Assembly: GCA_041671545.1 (NCBI GenBank)
Contig: JBAZBI010000002.1
Span: forward strand, 496,001-560,000
Reading direction: 5' to 3'
Length of the DNA: 64,000 nucleotides
From: UBA1563 sp041671545
GTDB lineage: Bacteria; Bacteroidota; Ignavibacteria; Ignavibacteriales; Ignavibacteriaceae
Made by a program: the position numbers and the translations under genes. Below, piece by piece: positions 1 to 7,854 of this stretch (positions are counted from its first letter, which is position 1; every line of letters begins with the position of its first letter). The notes under the pieces are model-generated. The model saw only the letters and a list, made by a program, of their open reading frames with translations, had not been told where the DNA came from and made no database searches.

Positions 1-443
1 AGGATAAGATCAAAGATATCTGCCATCTCGCGGCTAAAACCAACTATTCCGTAGAAGTGGGTGTTTTTTATAAGATATTTTTCAACATTTTGCTGTTGCT
101 CGATTTCTCTAAAGGTGATAACCCCGCCTACGGTTTTGGGAGAATCATTTTTTAAGAGAACAGCGTTTAATCTTATTGATTTATTATGACTTTTGCACTG
201 TATTTTCGTATCAAAATCATAGATCGTTTTCCCGGATTCTAAAACCCGGACAATAGGACACCGGTTATCGCAGAATTTAGATTTAAAAACATTTTTACAT
301 AATTCTCCAAGCACTTCATCTCTGTTGAATCCGGTTATTCTTTCAGCCGCCTCATTGAAGAATTTAATTCTAAATTCTTCATCAACTGAGAAAACTCCCT
401 CAGCTAGAGAATGAAGAATTTCGTTTTGAAAATCATTTTTCAT
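1..443 (-). CDS. PAS-domain regulator, N-terminal part (cut by window start)
   Basis: The gene reads leftwards from ATG at 443..441 and runs off the window, so only about 147 residues are visible. They form one PAS domain (about residues 8-120; motifs EGVFSVDEEFRIKFFN and ITGFNRDEVLGE). A linker follows, and then FYGIVGFSREMADIF, which resembles the start of the AAA+ domain of NtrC-type sigma54 activators. The PAS domain holds a cysteine set C-X8-C-X3-C (GELC...KFCDNRC), also present in the activator at 21996..23729. The gene lies 152 bases downstream of cydB on the same strand. The sigma54-activator identity is inferred, because the catalytic domain is outside the window. Confidence 0.8.
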   Translation of the reverse strand, partial: MKNDFQNEILHSLAEGVFSVDEEFRIKFFNEAAERITGFNRDEVLGELCKNVFKSKFCDNRCPIVRVLESGKTIYDFDTKIQCKSHNKSIRLNAVLLKNDSPKTVGGVITFREIEQQQNVEKYLIKNTHFYGIVGFSREMADIFDLI

Positions 444-595
444 GCTATAGGCATTAAATCAAGTTTGAATAGTATTTAAATAAACGCTGTCAAATATACC
501 CAGAACTCAGCAATTATTTTATTAACAAAAACATAGATATAATCCTCAAATCATTTCTTCGTTAGACCCATTGTGAAAAATCCATTGTCAAAAGT

Positions 596-1627
596 TTAAT
601 AACTATCTTTTGTAAGAATAACTTTACCTCTGAAAATGCGATAAATGACAATTGTATAAGCTAAAACAATCGGGACACCTATCAATGCAATGATCAGCAT
701 CGTCTCAAGCGTTCTTTGTGTTGATGACGCGTTGTAAATAGTTAAACTATAATTTGCTAAATCGATGCTGGACGGAACAAGTCTTGGGAATAGACTAACG
801 GCGAATAATCCAACGATTGATGCAATGTTAATTGCCGAAGCAAGAAAAGTATAACCAAATCTCTTCGCTTTTAAACCCACCGGGATATAAACTATTGAAA
901 GGAGTAACAAGATGAATAACGTCCAGAATAACGGATTCTTTAACATTCCGTTAAATAAATACGGAGCGACAAAAAACGTCGATAGAGTTGAAATAACATA
1001 AAGGACAATAAATCCCATCCACGTCTTGTTTGCCCAATTAATCATTTTTTGTTGATGGTTGCCTTCTGTCTTCATCGTTAAATAAATTGCCCCGTGCATG
1101 GTGAACATCACCAAGCCTAAGATGCCAATTAACAGAGAGTAAGGATTCAATATTCCGAGGAAGGTAATGTTGGATACAATTTTACCATCAATAATTTCAA
1201 TGGGCAAACCACGCATTATGTTTCCGATAGCAACCCCAAAGAGTAACGCCGGGCCAAAGCTTCCGATCGCAAACGCTAAATCCCATCTTTTTTTTGCTTC
1301 CGGAGATTCGGAAAACTTTCTGAACTCAAATGAAACAGCGCGGAAAACCAAAAAATAAAGGAGAAGCATAAATGCTATATAGAATCCGCTGAATACCGTT
1401 GCATAAACAATTGGGAACGCAGCAAATAAAGCTCCACCACCGGTTAAAAGCCATACTTCGTTGCCGTCCCAAACCGGTCCAATCGAATTGATATTCACTT
1501 TCCGTTCATTTTCATCTCTGGTGAAAAGTTGAATTACTCCGACACCAAGATCAAAACCGTCAAGTATTGCGTAACCAATTATCAACACCCCAACCAATAG
1601 AAACCAAGTTATATTTAAGTCAATCAT
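596..1627 (-). CDS. cydB: Cytochrome bd oxidase subunit II
   Basis: Subunit II of the cytochrome bd quinol oxidase, the high-affinity terminal oxidase of the inner membrane that reduces O2 to water without pumping protons. The 343-residue protein has the family length and about eight to nine hydrophobic segments. The N-terminus carries the hallmark GYAILDGFDLGVG (about residues 18-30), followed by GPVWDGNEVWLL. The start codon overlaps the end of cydA by 4 bases, so the two are translationally coupled. No CydX-like ORF or CydDC genes are visible here. Confidence 0.96.
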   Translation of the reverse strand: MIDLNITWFLLVGVLIIGYAILDGFDLGVGVIQLFTRDENERKVNINSIGPVWDGNEVWLLTGGGALFAAFPIVYATVFSGFYIAFMLLLYFLVFRAVSFEFRKFSESPEAKKRWDLAFAIGSFGPALLFGVAIGNIMRGLPIEIIDGKIVSNITFLGILNPYSLLIGILGLVMFTMHGAIYLTMKTEGNHQQKMINWANKTWMGFIVLYVISTLSTFFVAPYLFNGMLKNPLFWTLFILLLLSIVYIPVGLKAKRFGYTFLASAINIASIVGLFAVSLFPRLVPSSIDLANYSLTIYNASSTQRTLETMLIIALIGVPIVLAYTIVIYRIFRGKVILTKDSY

Positions 1628-2955
1628 TGTTTTGCCTCTTTCGTTATTGGTTCGGGACCATGTTTAATTTTCTTAAAAAGTAAGGTAAGAAAGATAGAGC
1701 CTAAAAGAATATATATAAGTGCAAAGAGAATGATGGAGAAGATAAGTTCGCCGGTTCCTACGGTAAATGAAACTGCGTCTTTGGTTTTCATTAAGTGATA
1801 AACAATCCATGGCTGGCGACCAACTTCTGCTGCAATCCAACCGAGTTGAATTGCGATTAGTGGAAGAGGAACCGACCACTTGAGAACCGTAAGAATTTTT
1901 TTATTCTCAAATAATTTTTTCTTGTACAAGAGATAACCTGCAATCGCCATAATTAAAATGAAGTACATCCCGAGCACAACCATATTGTGGTAGGAAACAA
2001 ATGTTAAAAATAATGGCGGAATATTTTCCCGCGGGAATTCGTTTATCCCTTTTATTTTTGCTTTGAAATCTCCGAAAGCCATCCAGCTTAGTAATCCGGG
2101 AATTTCGATGGGAACTTTTAACGTCGGCGGATGGTCTGTTGGAAAAGCGAATATTGCTATCGGAGCCCCTTCTTGTGATGTATACAATCCTTGCGTAGCT
2201 GCAAATTTTTCCGGTTGTGTTTCGGCAACTTGTTTTGCATGTTCATGACCAAAAGGAAATACCTCTAAAACAGATACGATCAGTCCAAAAACAATTGCAA
2301 AGCGAAGTGAGGTTTTCGCAAATTCAGTATGTTTATTTTTTATTAAATAATATGCCGATACCCCGGCAACAAAAAATGCGGCGGAAATAAGTGCTGCGTC
2401 AATTGTATGATAAAATCGCGGCATAGTAGAAGGATTAAAAACTGAGGCCCAAAAATCGGTTAATTCGGCACGACCATTTCGAACAACATATCCGGCAGGA
2501 GTTTGCTGCCAGGAATTTGCAACTAAAATCCAGAAGCCGGAAATTGTTGAACCAACTGCAACCATAAAGATTGAAAACCAGTGAGTTCCTTTAGAAACTT
2601 TTTCTCGTCCAAAAATATACAACCCGAGAAAAGTTGATTCAAGAAAGAAAGCAAAAACACCTTCTGCGGCAAGAGGTGCTCCAAAAATATCACCGACAAA
2701 TTTGGAATACTCCGCCCAGTTAGTGCCAAACTGAAATTCCATTACAATTCCCGATGCAACACCAACCGCAAAAATTAAACCTAATATTTTCCCAAAAAAT
2801 TTTCCGATGGCAGCATAAACTTCATCTTTCTTTTTCCATCCTATTGCTTCAAAAATAACCAGCATCCATGCTAGTCCAATTGTAAGCGGAGGGAAAATAA
2901 AATGAAAACCGACTGTCATTGCAAATTGAATTCGGGCTAAAAGAACTTGATCCAT
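1624..2955 (-). CDS. cydA: Cytochrome bd oxidase subunit I
   Basis: The haem-bearing subunit of cytochrome bd oxidase. It oxidises quinol through the Q-loop and reduces O2 at the b595/d pair. The 443-residue protein starts MDQVLLARIQFAMTVGFHF with the conserved N-terminal His (about residue 18). It keeps the GRQPW signature (about residues 379-383). It is much shorter than the roughly 520-residue enteric form, as expected for the short-Q-loop class. It lies 31 bases downstream of an Rrf2-type regulator and overlaps cydB by 4 bases, giving a regulator-cydA-cydB operon. For an otherwise anaerobic-looking gene set this suggests oxygen scavenging or microaerobic respiration (inference). Confidence 0.97.
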   Translation of the reverse strand: MDQVLLARIQFAMTVGFHFIFPPLTIGLAWMLVIFEAIGWKKKDEVYAAIGKFFGKILGLIFAVGVASGIVMEFQFGTNWAEYSKFVGDIFGAPLAAEGVFAFFLESTFLGLYIFGREKVSKGTHWFSIFMVAVGSTISGFWILVANSWQQTPAGYVVRNGRAELTDFWASVFNPSTMPRFYHTIDAALISAAFFVAGVSAYYLIKNKHTEFAKTSLRFAIVFGLIVSVLEVFPFGHEHAKQVAETQPEKFAATQGLYTSQEGAPIAIFAFPTDHPPTLKVPIEIPGLLSWMAFGDFKAKIKGINEFPRENIPPLFLTFVSYHNMVVLGMYFILIMAIAGYLLYKKKLFENKKILTVLKWSVPLPLIAIQLGWIAAEVGRQPWIVYHLMKTKDAVSFTVGTGELIFSIILFALIYILLGSIFLTLLFKKIKHGPEPITKEAKQ

Positions 2956-2986
2956 AGGAATCTCCGAATAATTAGTTAATTATTAG

Positions 2987-3415
2987 TTATTTAAGTGAAC
3001 TACGTCTTATATTTGACTCTACAGCTATTTGCTTTATTGATTTGCTTGATAATTTTTTTTTCATTTCGCCGAGCAATTCGCACCATATTGTATGTACGGA
3101 ACACCACCGAATATCAGTACAAAACTCTTTATCTATCAAACACTTATTTAATGCTATTGGTCCTTCAACCGCTTGGATAATTTCTAAAGGAGTAATGGTA
3201 TCTGGATTTTTTGCAAGGGAAACCCCACCCTGTTTTCCCTTTTTTGTTTTAATTAATCCGGCTGAAGAAAGTAGAGGAATAATTTTTCGTAGGAACATTT
3301 CGGGAATTTCTTGGGTCTTTGAAATATCAAAAATCGTTATCGTTTCCTCGGATTCATTTTCCGCTAAATGAATCATTGTTCTTATTGCGTATTCGCCGGC
3401 TAAAGTAAGTTGCAT
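2987..3415 (-). CDS. Rrf2-family Fe-S transcriptional regulator
   Basis: A 142-residue winged-helix regulator of the Rrf2 family (IscR/NsrR/RsrR group). It opens MQLTLAGEYAIRTMIHLAE, followed by the DNA-binding helix region with EMFLRKIIPLLSSAGLI and the wing GKQGGVSLA. Cysteines at 92, 99 and 105 match the C-X5/6-C-X5-C cluster site of IscR and NsrR; a fourth lies at 112. A longer frame reaches 3466, but ATG 3415 is preferred: it matches family N-termini, AGAGAA lies upstream, and the longer start would translate through the inverted repeat at 3436..3462. It probably senses O2, NO or cluster status and controls cydAB (inference). Confidence 0.93.
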   Translation of the reverse strand: MQLTLAGEYAIRTMIHLAENESEETITIFDISKTQEIPEMFLRKIIPLLSSAGLIKTKKGKQGGVSLAKNPDTITPLEIIQAVEGPIALNKCLIDKEFCTDIRWCSVHTIWCELLGEMKKKLSSKSIKQIAVESNIRRSSLK

Positions 3416-3435
3416 AATTTTTTCTCTTTTCAATC

Positions 3436-3462
3436 TAAATATGACAATTTTTATCATATTTA
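3436..3462 (-). promoter_or_regulatory. Inverted-repeat operator upstream of rrf2-cydAB
   Basis: Perfect 9-base arms TAAATATGA (3436..3444) and TCATATTTA (3454..3462) are separated by 9 bases. The site lies about 20 bases upstream of the regulator start. Size and geometry match the 23-25 bp dyads bound by NsrR/IscR-type dimers. Autoregulation of the operon by the encoded Rrf2 protein is inferred from position. Confidence 0.6.
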
Positions 3463-3585
3463 ACAAATAATATATTTACTCTATTAATTATTTCTTGTAA
3501 AAAGTTTTATTATTGAGTGAAATGCAAATTGTACATGTTGGATTCTCGAATTGTTTGTAACCCCAGATACATCTATTCGACAAAA

Positions 3586-4200
3586 TTATTTCATGAGAAG
3601 TACTAAATGACTGGTTGAAGGATGATTTTTGATTTCAGTGATGACCTTGAGCCCCGCTTTATTTGCCAGGTATTTGATACCGCCGTTTGCAATATAGTTT
3701 TTGTAATTCCTATAATGTTCAGAACCGGCAGCAAATTCTACAATCTCATTTAATCCACTCCAAAAGCCTTTTGGTTTAGGGACAAGATAATCGCCAATAA
3801 TAATTTTATCGGCAACTTGTGCTATTTCCTTTAAAAGATTCACTCTTTTTTCTTCATCCACTTCATGAATAACATACGTCATTACCGCGTAATCAAAGTA
3901 TTCTTTCCCGCCGGAGCTAATCTCACTTATATTTTTATGTTGAAATGAAATTTTATCATTTGGATTTTCAGAAAGAATTGAGTTTGCTCTTTCTATATTC
4001 CGTGTTGATAGATCAATCCCCAACACCGATTTACACTTATCCGAAACGGAAAAAGAGAACCGACCGGTTCCGCAGCCAACATCAATTATGCTGGAGTTTG
4101 GTTCTATAAGATTTTTTATTTGCCCGAATAACCTATCCTGATTCGGTGCGATAAAAGTATCATAAAACCAGCCATCATACCAATGATCTTTGTTTTCCAT
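3586..4200 (-). CDS. Class I SAM-dependent methyltransferase
   Basis: A 204-residue protein with a Rossmann-fold methyltransferase core. Motif I is SSIIDVGCGTGRFSF (about residues 35-49), and an acidic residue after strand 2 (VLGIDLS) contacts the SAM ribose. YDWY-like N-terminal sequence precedes it. The C-terminal half has the substrate cap with GLNEIVEFAAGSEHYRNY. The substrate cannot be read from the sequence. The gene is 7 bases downstream of the permease at 4208..5050, so they probably share a transcript, which hints at a metal- or metalloid-linked role, but no ArsM-type cysteine set is seen. Confidence 0.85.
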   Translation of the reverse strand: MENKDHWYDGWFYDTFIAPNQDRLFGQIKNLIEPNSSIIDVGCGTGRFSFSVSDKCKSVLGIDLSTRNIERANSILSENPNDKISFQHKNISEISSGGKEYFDYAVMTYVIHEVDEEKRVNLLKEIAQVADKIIIGDYLVPKPKGFWSGLNEIVEFAAGSEHYRNYKNYIANGGIKYLANKAGLKVITEIKNHPSTSHLVLLMK

Positions 4201-4207
4201 TATAACG

Positions 4208-5050
4208 TTAAAACCCTAACGTATAAAATATCAATCCAACTATTAAGCCGATAACAAAATTGAAGACTTTTAGTTTGATTGAATCTTTAAGTGAATAAGA
4301 AAGCATCGGTAACATTCCGTGCCCGTCTTGAACCATTGAACTTGTTAACAATACGGAAAAAGGGATAAGCCCTTGAGCAAATAACGTAACAAAAATTAAA
4401 TGCGGACCGGACTCCGGGATCAATCCTACCAAAGCGCCAACAAATAAAAAAACAATTTTGTATTGTGATGTGAACTGTTCGAGATGTAAATATTTAAGAG
4501 CTAATTCAACTACGAGTAATGCTCCAAACGTCCAAAGAAAAGTTTTCCAAAGATGTTTTTTAATAATATGTCCGTAAATATGTTCCGTAACATAATGTGT
4601 GAAACTTCTTTCATGAGGATGTGTGACCATCTCTTTACAATTGGTGCAGGTGGATATTTTATATTTTTTTACAATGGTATCTATCAACAAACCGCTAAAG
4701 ATTCCAATCACAAAAAGAATAGCGAAAAGAATAACGGCTTGCTTTGGAAACATTGCGAGCATTACAAATGCCTCATCACCGGAGACTGCGATCATTGAAC
4801 CGGCAAGTGCACCAAAGCTTATTAGTCCATGCATGTAAAGAGAAACATTTGTAAATCCCCCAATACATCCGGGAACCGTACCAATTAAAGAGGCTAAAAT
4901 ATATTGTTTAAATTTTCTGGCATTAATAAAAAATTTTTCGATCTTTTGTTTGGTAAGTACATTCAGCAAATCGACTGAGATCATCATCACTGCAACGAGT
5001 AAGGAAATCTCAATCGACTCTTTTACAAGTCTCAATATTATGTCAAACAA
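4208..5050 (-). CDS. Multi-pass permease, putative heavy-metal exporter (ArsP_2-like)
   Basis: A 280-residue membrane protein with about eight hydrophobic segments in two halves. It looks like the family annotated as putative 10-TM heavy-metal exporter or manganese transporter (ArsP_2/DUF2899). Supporting signs are the repeated glycine/proline motifs GTVPGCIGGFTNVSLYMHG and LVGLIPESGPHLIFV, one in each half. A central loop carries CTNCKEMVTHPHERSFTHYVTEH (about residues 134-156), rich in Cys and His and a likely metal-binding loop. The transported ion cannot be decided here. It is followed directly by the methyltransferase at 3586..4200. Confidence 0.75.
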   Translation of the reverse strand: MFDIILRLVKESIEISLLVAVMMISVDLLNVLTKQKIEKFFINARKFKQYILASLIGTVPGCIGGFTNVSLYMHGLISFGALAGSMIAVSGDEAFVMLAMFPKQAVILFAILFVIGIFSGLLIDTIVKKYKISTCTNCKEMVTHPHERSFTHYVTEHIYGHIIKKHLWKTFLWTFGALLVVELALKYLHLEQFTSQYKIVFLFVGALVGLIPESGPHLIFVTLFAQGLIPFSVLLTSSMVQDGHGMLPMLSYSLKDSIKLKVFNFVIGLIVGLIFYTLGF

Positions 5051-5201
5051 TTTCTCACCATAAATAAATTCATCTTTTCTGTTGTATTAGATACAGAATA
5101 GGGCGATGAGATTCCTTCAACAAACTGAAAAGACTTGTCCTGCGGAGAGATTGGCAACTCGAAACTTAATCTTAAATAAGCCGTTGTTCATTTTACAATC
5201 T

Positions 5202-6383
5202 TTAAGACATCTCTAATGCTTGATTTAAATCTGCAATAATATCATTAACATCTTCTATCCCAACAGATAAACGAACAAGATCATCACTAATTCCGGCTTT
5301 GAGTTTATCTTCTTTACTTACGGCTGCATGAGTCATAGAGGCAGGATGCTGAATAAGTGTTTCAACTCCCCCCAACGAAACAGCCAAGGTTGCCAGGTAA
5401 ACGTTGTCCATCAATTTTCTACCGGCTTCTAATCCTCCCTTAACACCAAAACTGATCATTGAACCGGTGCCGTTCATTTGTTGCTTTGCTAACTCAAATT
5501 GTGGATGGGATTTGAGTCCCGGATATTTTATCCATGCAATCTTTGGATGACTCTCCAAAAAGTGAGCGACCTTAATGGCATTTTCTTGATTTCGTTCTAC
5601 GCGAAGTGCCAATGTTTTCAATCCACGAATAACCAAATATGCTTGATGCGGATCCATATTGCATCCCATATAAACCATTGAATGACGAATTTTTTCATAT
5701 AAACTTTTTTCTTTTGTAACTACAATTCCACCGACGATATCAGCATGACCGTTAATAAATTTTGTAACGGAATGAAGAACAACATCGGCGCCAAGATCAA
5801 GAGGCTTTTGTAAGTATGGTGTTGCAAAGGTATTGTCAACTACCAAAATAAGATTGTGTTTCCTGGCTATTTCGGCACAAGCTTTAAGATCGGTTATTTC
5901 CATTGTGGGATTAGCGGGTGTTTCGATATAAAGTACTTTTGTGTTTTTCTTTATTGCTACTGTAATGTTGTTAACATCGGACGTACTTACAAAATCAGCT
6001 TCAACACCAAATCGCGAGAAATCTTTTTCCAATACACCTCTCGCCGGACCATAAACAGACGCTGTACTTACAATGTGACTGCCCGCACCCAATAATGCCA
6101 TGTAAACACTTGTTATTGCAGACATGCCGGAACTCGTGGCAACTCCATCAAAACCATTTTCCAACTCTGCCACATTTTTCTCAAGAACGCGGATTGTTGG
6201 GTTACCAATTCTTGTATATATGTAGCCGTCACTTGCGCCGGAGAAACAATCTGCACCTTCCTGTGCATCCTTGAATTTAAATGTTGAAGTTTGATAAATG
6301 GGAACGGTAGCGCTCCCGAATTGATCTTCAAAATTTCCGCTGTGAATCACTTTAGTGTTAAATCCCAGATTCTTGGTATTCAT
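5202..6383 (-). CDS. Trans-sulfuration PLP enzyme, methionine gamma-lyase-like
   Basis: A 393-residue Cys/Met-metabolism PLP enzyme. Visible features are YTRIGNPT (56-63, phosphate-binding from the neighbouring subunit), Tyr111 stacking on PLP, VDNTFATP with Asp183, and the Schiff-base lysine 208 in SVTKFINGHAD. The C-terminal SVGIEDVNDI motif is standard. Overall wording (LGGVETLIQHPASMTHA) is closest to methionine gamma-lyase and O-acetylhomoserine sulfhydrylase types. The active-site cysteine of Pseudomonas methionine gamma-lyase is replaced here (VYGPAR), so substrate choice is uncertain: methionine gamma-lyase, cystathionine gamma-synthase or gamma-lyase. It has its own upstream gap of about 60 bases. 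Confidence 0.88.
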   Translation of the reverse strand: MNTKNLGFNTKVIHSGNFEDQFGSATVPIYQTSTFKFKDAQEGADCFSGASDGYIYTRIGNPTIRVLEKNVAELENGFDGVATSSGMSAITSVYMALLGAGSHIVSTASVYGPARGVLEKDFSRFGVEADFVSTSDVNNITVAIKKNTKVLYIETPANPTMEITDLKACAEIARKHNLILVVDNTFATPYLQKPLDLGADVVLHSVTKFINGHADIVGGIVVTKEKSLYEKIRHSMVYMGCNMDPHQAYLVIRGLKTLALRVERNQENAIKVAHFLESHPKIAWIKYPGLKSHPQFELAKQQMNGTGSMISFGVKGGLEAGRKLMDNVYLATLAVSLGGVETLIQHPASMTHAAVSKEDKLKAGISDDLVRLSVGIEDVNDIIADLNQALEMS

Positions 6384-6441
6384 ATTTTACTCTTTTCGTT
6401 ATTAAGTTATTGTAAAAAAAAAGATTCTTGTAATTAAATTT

Positions 6442-6870
6442 TTAATCTCGTTCGACAAGGTTATGAATATTCCCGGTGAACATTTTATTTTCATTCAAAT
6501 TCAAGAGCACACATTTTTGTATTGCGATAAAAGCAAGATGATCTTCGATTTTGATTTCAGCTTTAAGAACAAACATGCCATGCGAATAGCTCTGTACGAA
6601 CATTTTCCCAATCGGCTTATCGAAAAGTTTAATCTGTTTTCGATATTTTATTTCGCTTGATACGACAACAAGATGATGATTGCTCTCAAGTAATTTTTCC
6701 ATTGGATAGATTTGCATGAATAATATGTTGCGCATATCTTCAAGCCAGCGGACGTATACTATATTATTAACATGCCCTGCAACATCGATATCATAAGTAT
6801 TTACCAACAAGGGAACTTCGATAAACAGCTGGTTTGTTTTACTTGATAGCAACACTTCGTCAACTCTCAT
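6442..6870 (-). CDS. 4HBT hot-dog acyl-CoA thioesterase
   Basis: A 142-residue single hot-dog-fold protein of the YbgC/FadM type. The signature YDIDVAGHVNNIVYVRWLED lies near residues 25-44, with the conserved aspartate preceding HVNN. Such enzymes hydrolyse short or aromatic acyl-CoA thioesters. ATG 6870 is chosen over TTG 6888 because GGTGG lies 8 bases upstream and the product then begins MRVDEVLL. The start overlaps the end of the methyltransferase at 6860..7471 by 11 bases, so the pair is likely cotranslated. The substrate is unknown. Confidence 0.85.
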   Translation of the reverse strand: MRVDEVLLSSKTNQLFIEVPLLVNTYDIDVAGHVNNIVYVRWLEDMRNILFMQIYPMEKLLESNHHLVVVSSEIKYRKQIKLFDKPIGKMFVQSYSHGMFVLKAEIKIEDHLAFIAIQKCVLLNLNENKMFTGNIHNLVERD

Positions 6871-7471
6871 TTCTGTTTCCACCGGCAATAAATCCTCTAT
6901 TTAGTTTTGTGTTGATTTCTTTTATAGCAGAGTAATTATCAACAAGAATATTTTTTATCTCCTCGGAAGAGATTTTGCCCCTCGCATGCAGTTCACCTTT
7001 TCTAACTGTGTGAAGTTTATCCATTGCATCAAAACCTAAGGAATTAAAATCCGCCATTAATAGCTTCCCTTTAGGGGAATGAACACGGATAATTTCGCTG
7101 AGACATAAGAGAGGATTATTAAGTTCGTGCATCGTATTTATGCAGACAATATTATCAACTGTACTATCCGCAAATGGGATTTTTTCCAGATTTAACCGGA
7201 TATACTTTACTTTATCCAAATATGCTTCCGTAATTCTTCTTTCACTTTCAATCTTAGAATCAAGATTGTAATCGCCTGTAATGACGGAGTGCCCCAATCT
7301 CGTTAATGTTGAGGCGGCTCTTCCGGTTCCGGTGGCAACATCAAGAATTAAAGAATTGGGCTGAAAATTTGCAGCAGAAATCATCCGGAAATATTCTTCT
7401 ATTAGATCGTATCCCCAATCAAAAAGCAATAGATCGCTTTCGGATTTTGGAATAGTTTTATAATTAATCAT
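6860..7471 (-). CDS. Class I SAM-dependent methyltransferase
   Basis: A 203-residue protein (longer frame to 7501) with Rossmann motif I SLILDVATGTGRAAST, the acidic post-II residue in GDYNLDSK, and motif IV NIVCINTMHELNNPLLCL. This is the UbiE/type-11 layout. It overlaps the thioesterase gene downstream. The start at 7471 (MINYKTIPKSE) is chosen because the extra N-terminal residues look unlike the family, but no strong Shine-Dalgarno is visible. The methyl acceptor is unknown. Confidence 0.8.
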   Translation of the reverse strand: MINYKTIPKSESDLLLFDWGYDLIEEYFRMISAANFQPNSLILDVATGTGRAASTLTRLGHSVITGDYNLDSKIESERRITEAYLDKVKYIRLNLEKIPFADSTVDNIVCINTMHELNNPLLCLSEIIRVHSPKGKLLMADFNSLGFDAMDKLHTVRKGELHARGKISSEEIKNILVDNYSAIKEINTKLNRGFIAGGNRNES

Positions 7472-7501
7472 CAATACACTAACATGGACGAGCCAGAACA
7501 A

Positions 7502-7854
7502 AAAAGTTTTCTTTTTCGTGTCTTGTATCTTTGTGGCAAAACTTGCTCGCTACAAAGTCACGGAGGCACGATTTCTTAATTAAGTGATTCAATTTTCAAT
7601 GCACTGAAAATATTCCTGCCTGCCTGCGGCGGGCATGCCATTTTGCGCAGAATATTTTTGTTAACTACTAATAAGTATATAATATGTCCAAACATCCATT
7701 CAAAAATAAGCTAAATAATTTTATTCTAACGTCCGCTTTGTTTTATTGTTTATGAAACCAACGACAATCATCATCAAAACAAGTAGCTGACTTTAAATGC
7801 CTTTTATGGTTTAGTTTTTAATGTTCATTTTAATTTACATACCCTTTGTCAATA
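7502..7854. repeat. Intergenic stretch with two palindromic repeat elements
   Basis: No gene is seen in these 353 bases. Element A (7517..7570) is an imperfect palindrome with outer arms CGTG/CACG and inner arms CTTTGTGGC/GCTACAAAG. Element B (7607..7659) has ends AAAATATTC/GAATATTTT around the GC-rich core TGCCTGCCTGCGGCGGGCA. A near-identical copy of B lies at 63052..63103. These are dispersed intergenic repeats of REP type by appearance; no transposase accompanies them. Confidence 0.6.

Noticed and set aside
5051..5201. RNA-like stretch between permease and PLP enzyme genes
   Set aside because: No stable hairpin or known riboswitch motif could be built; left unassigned.
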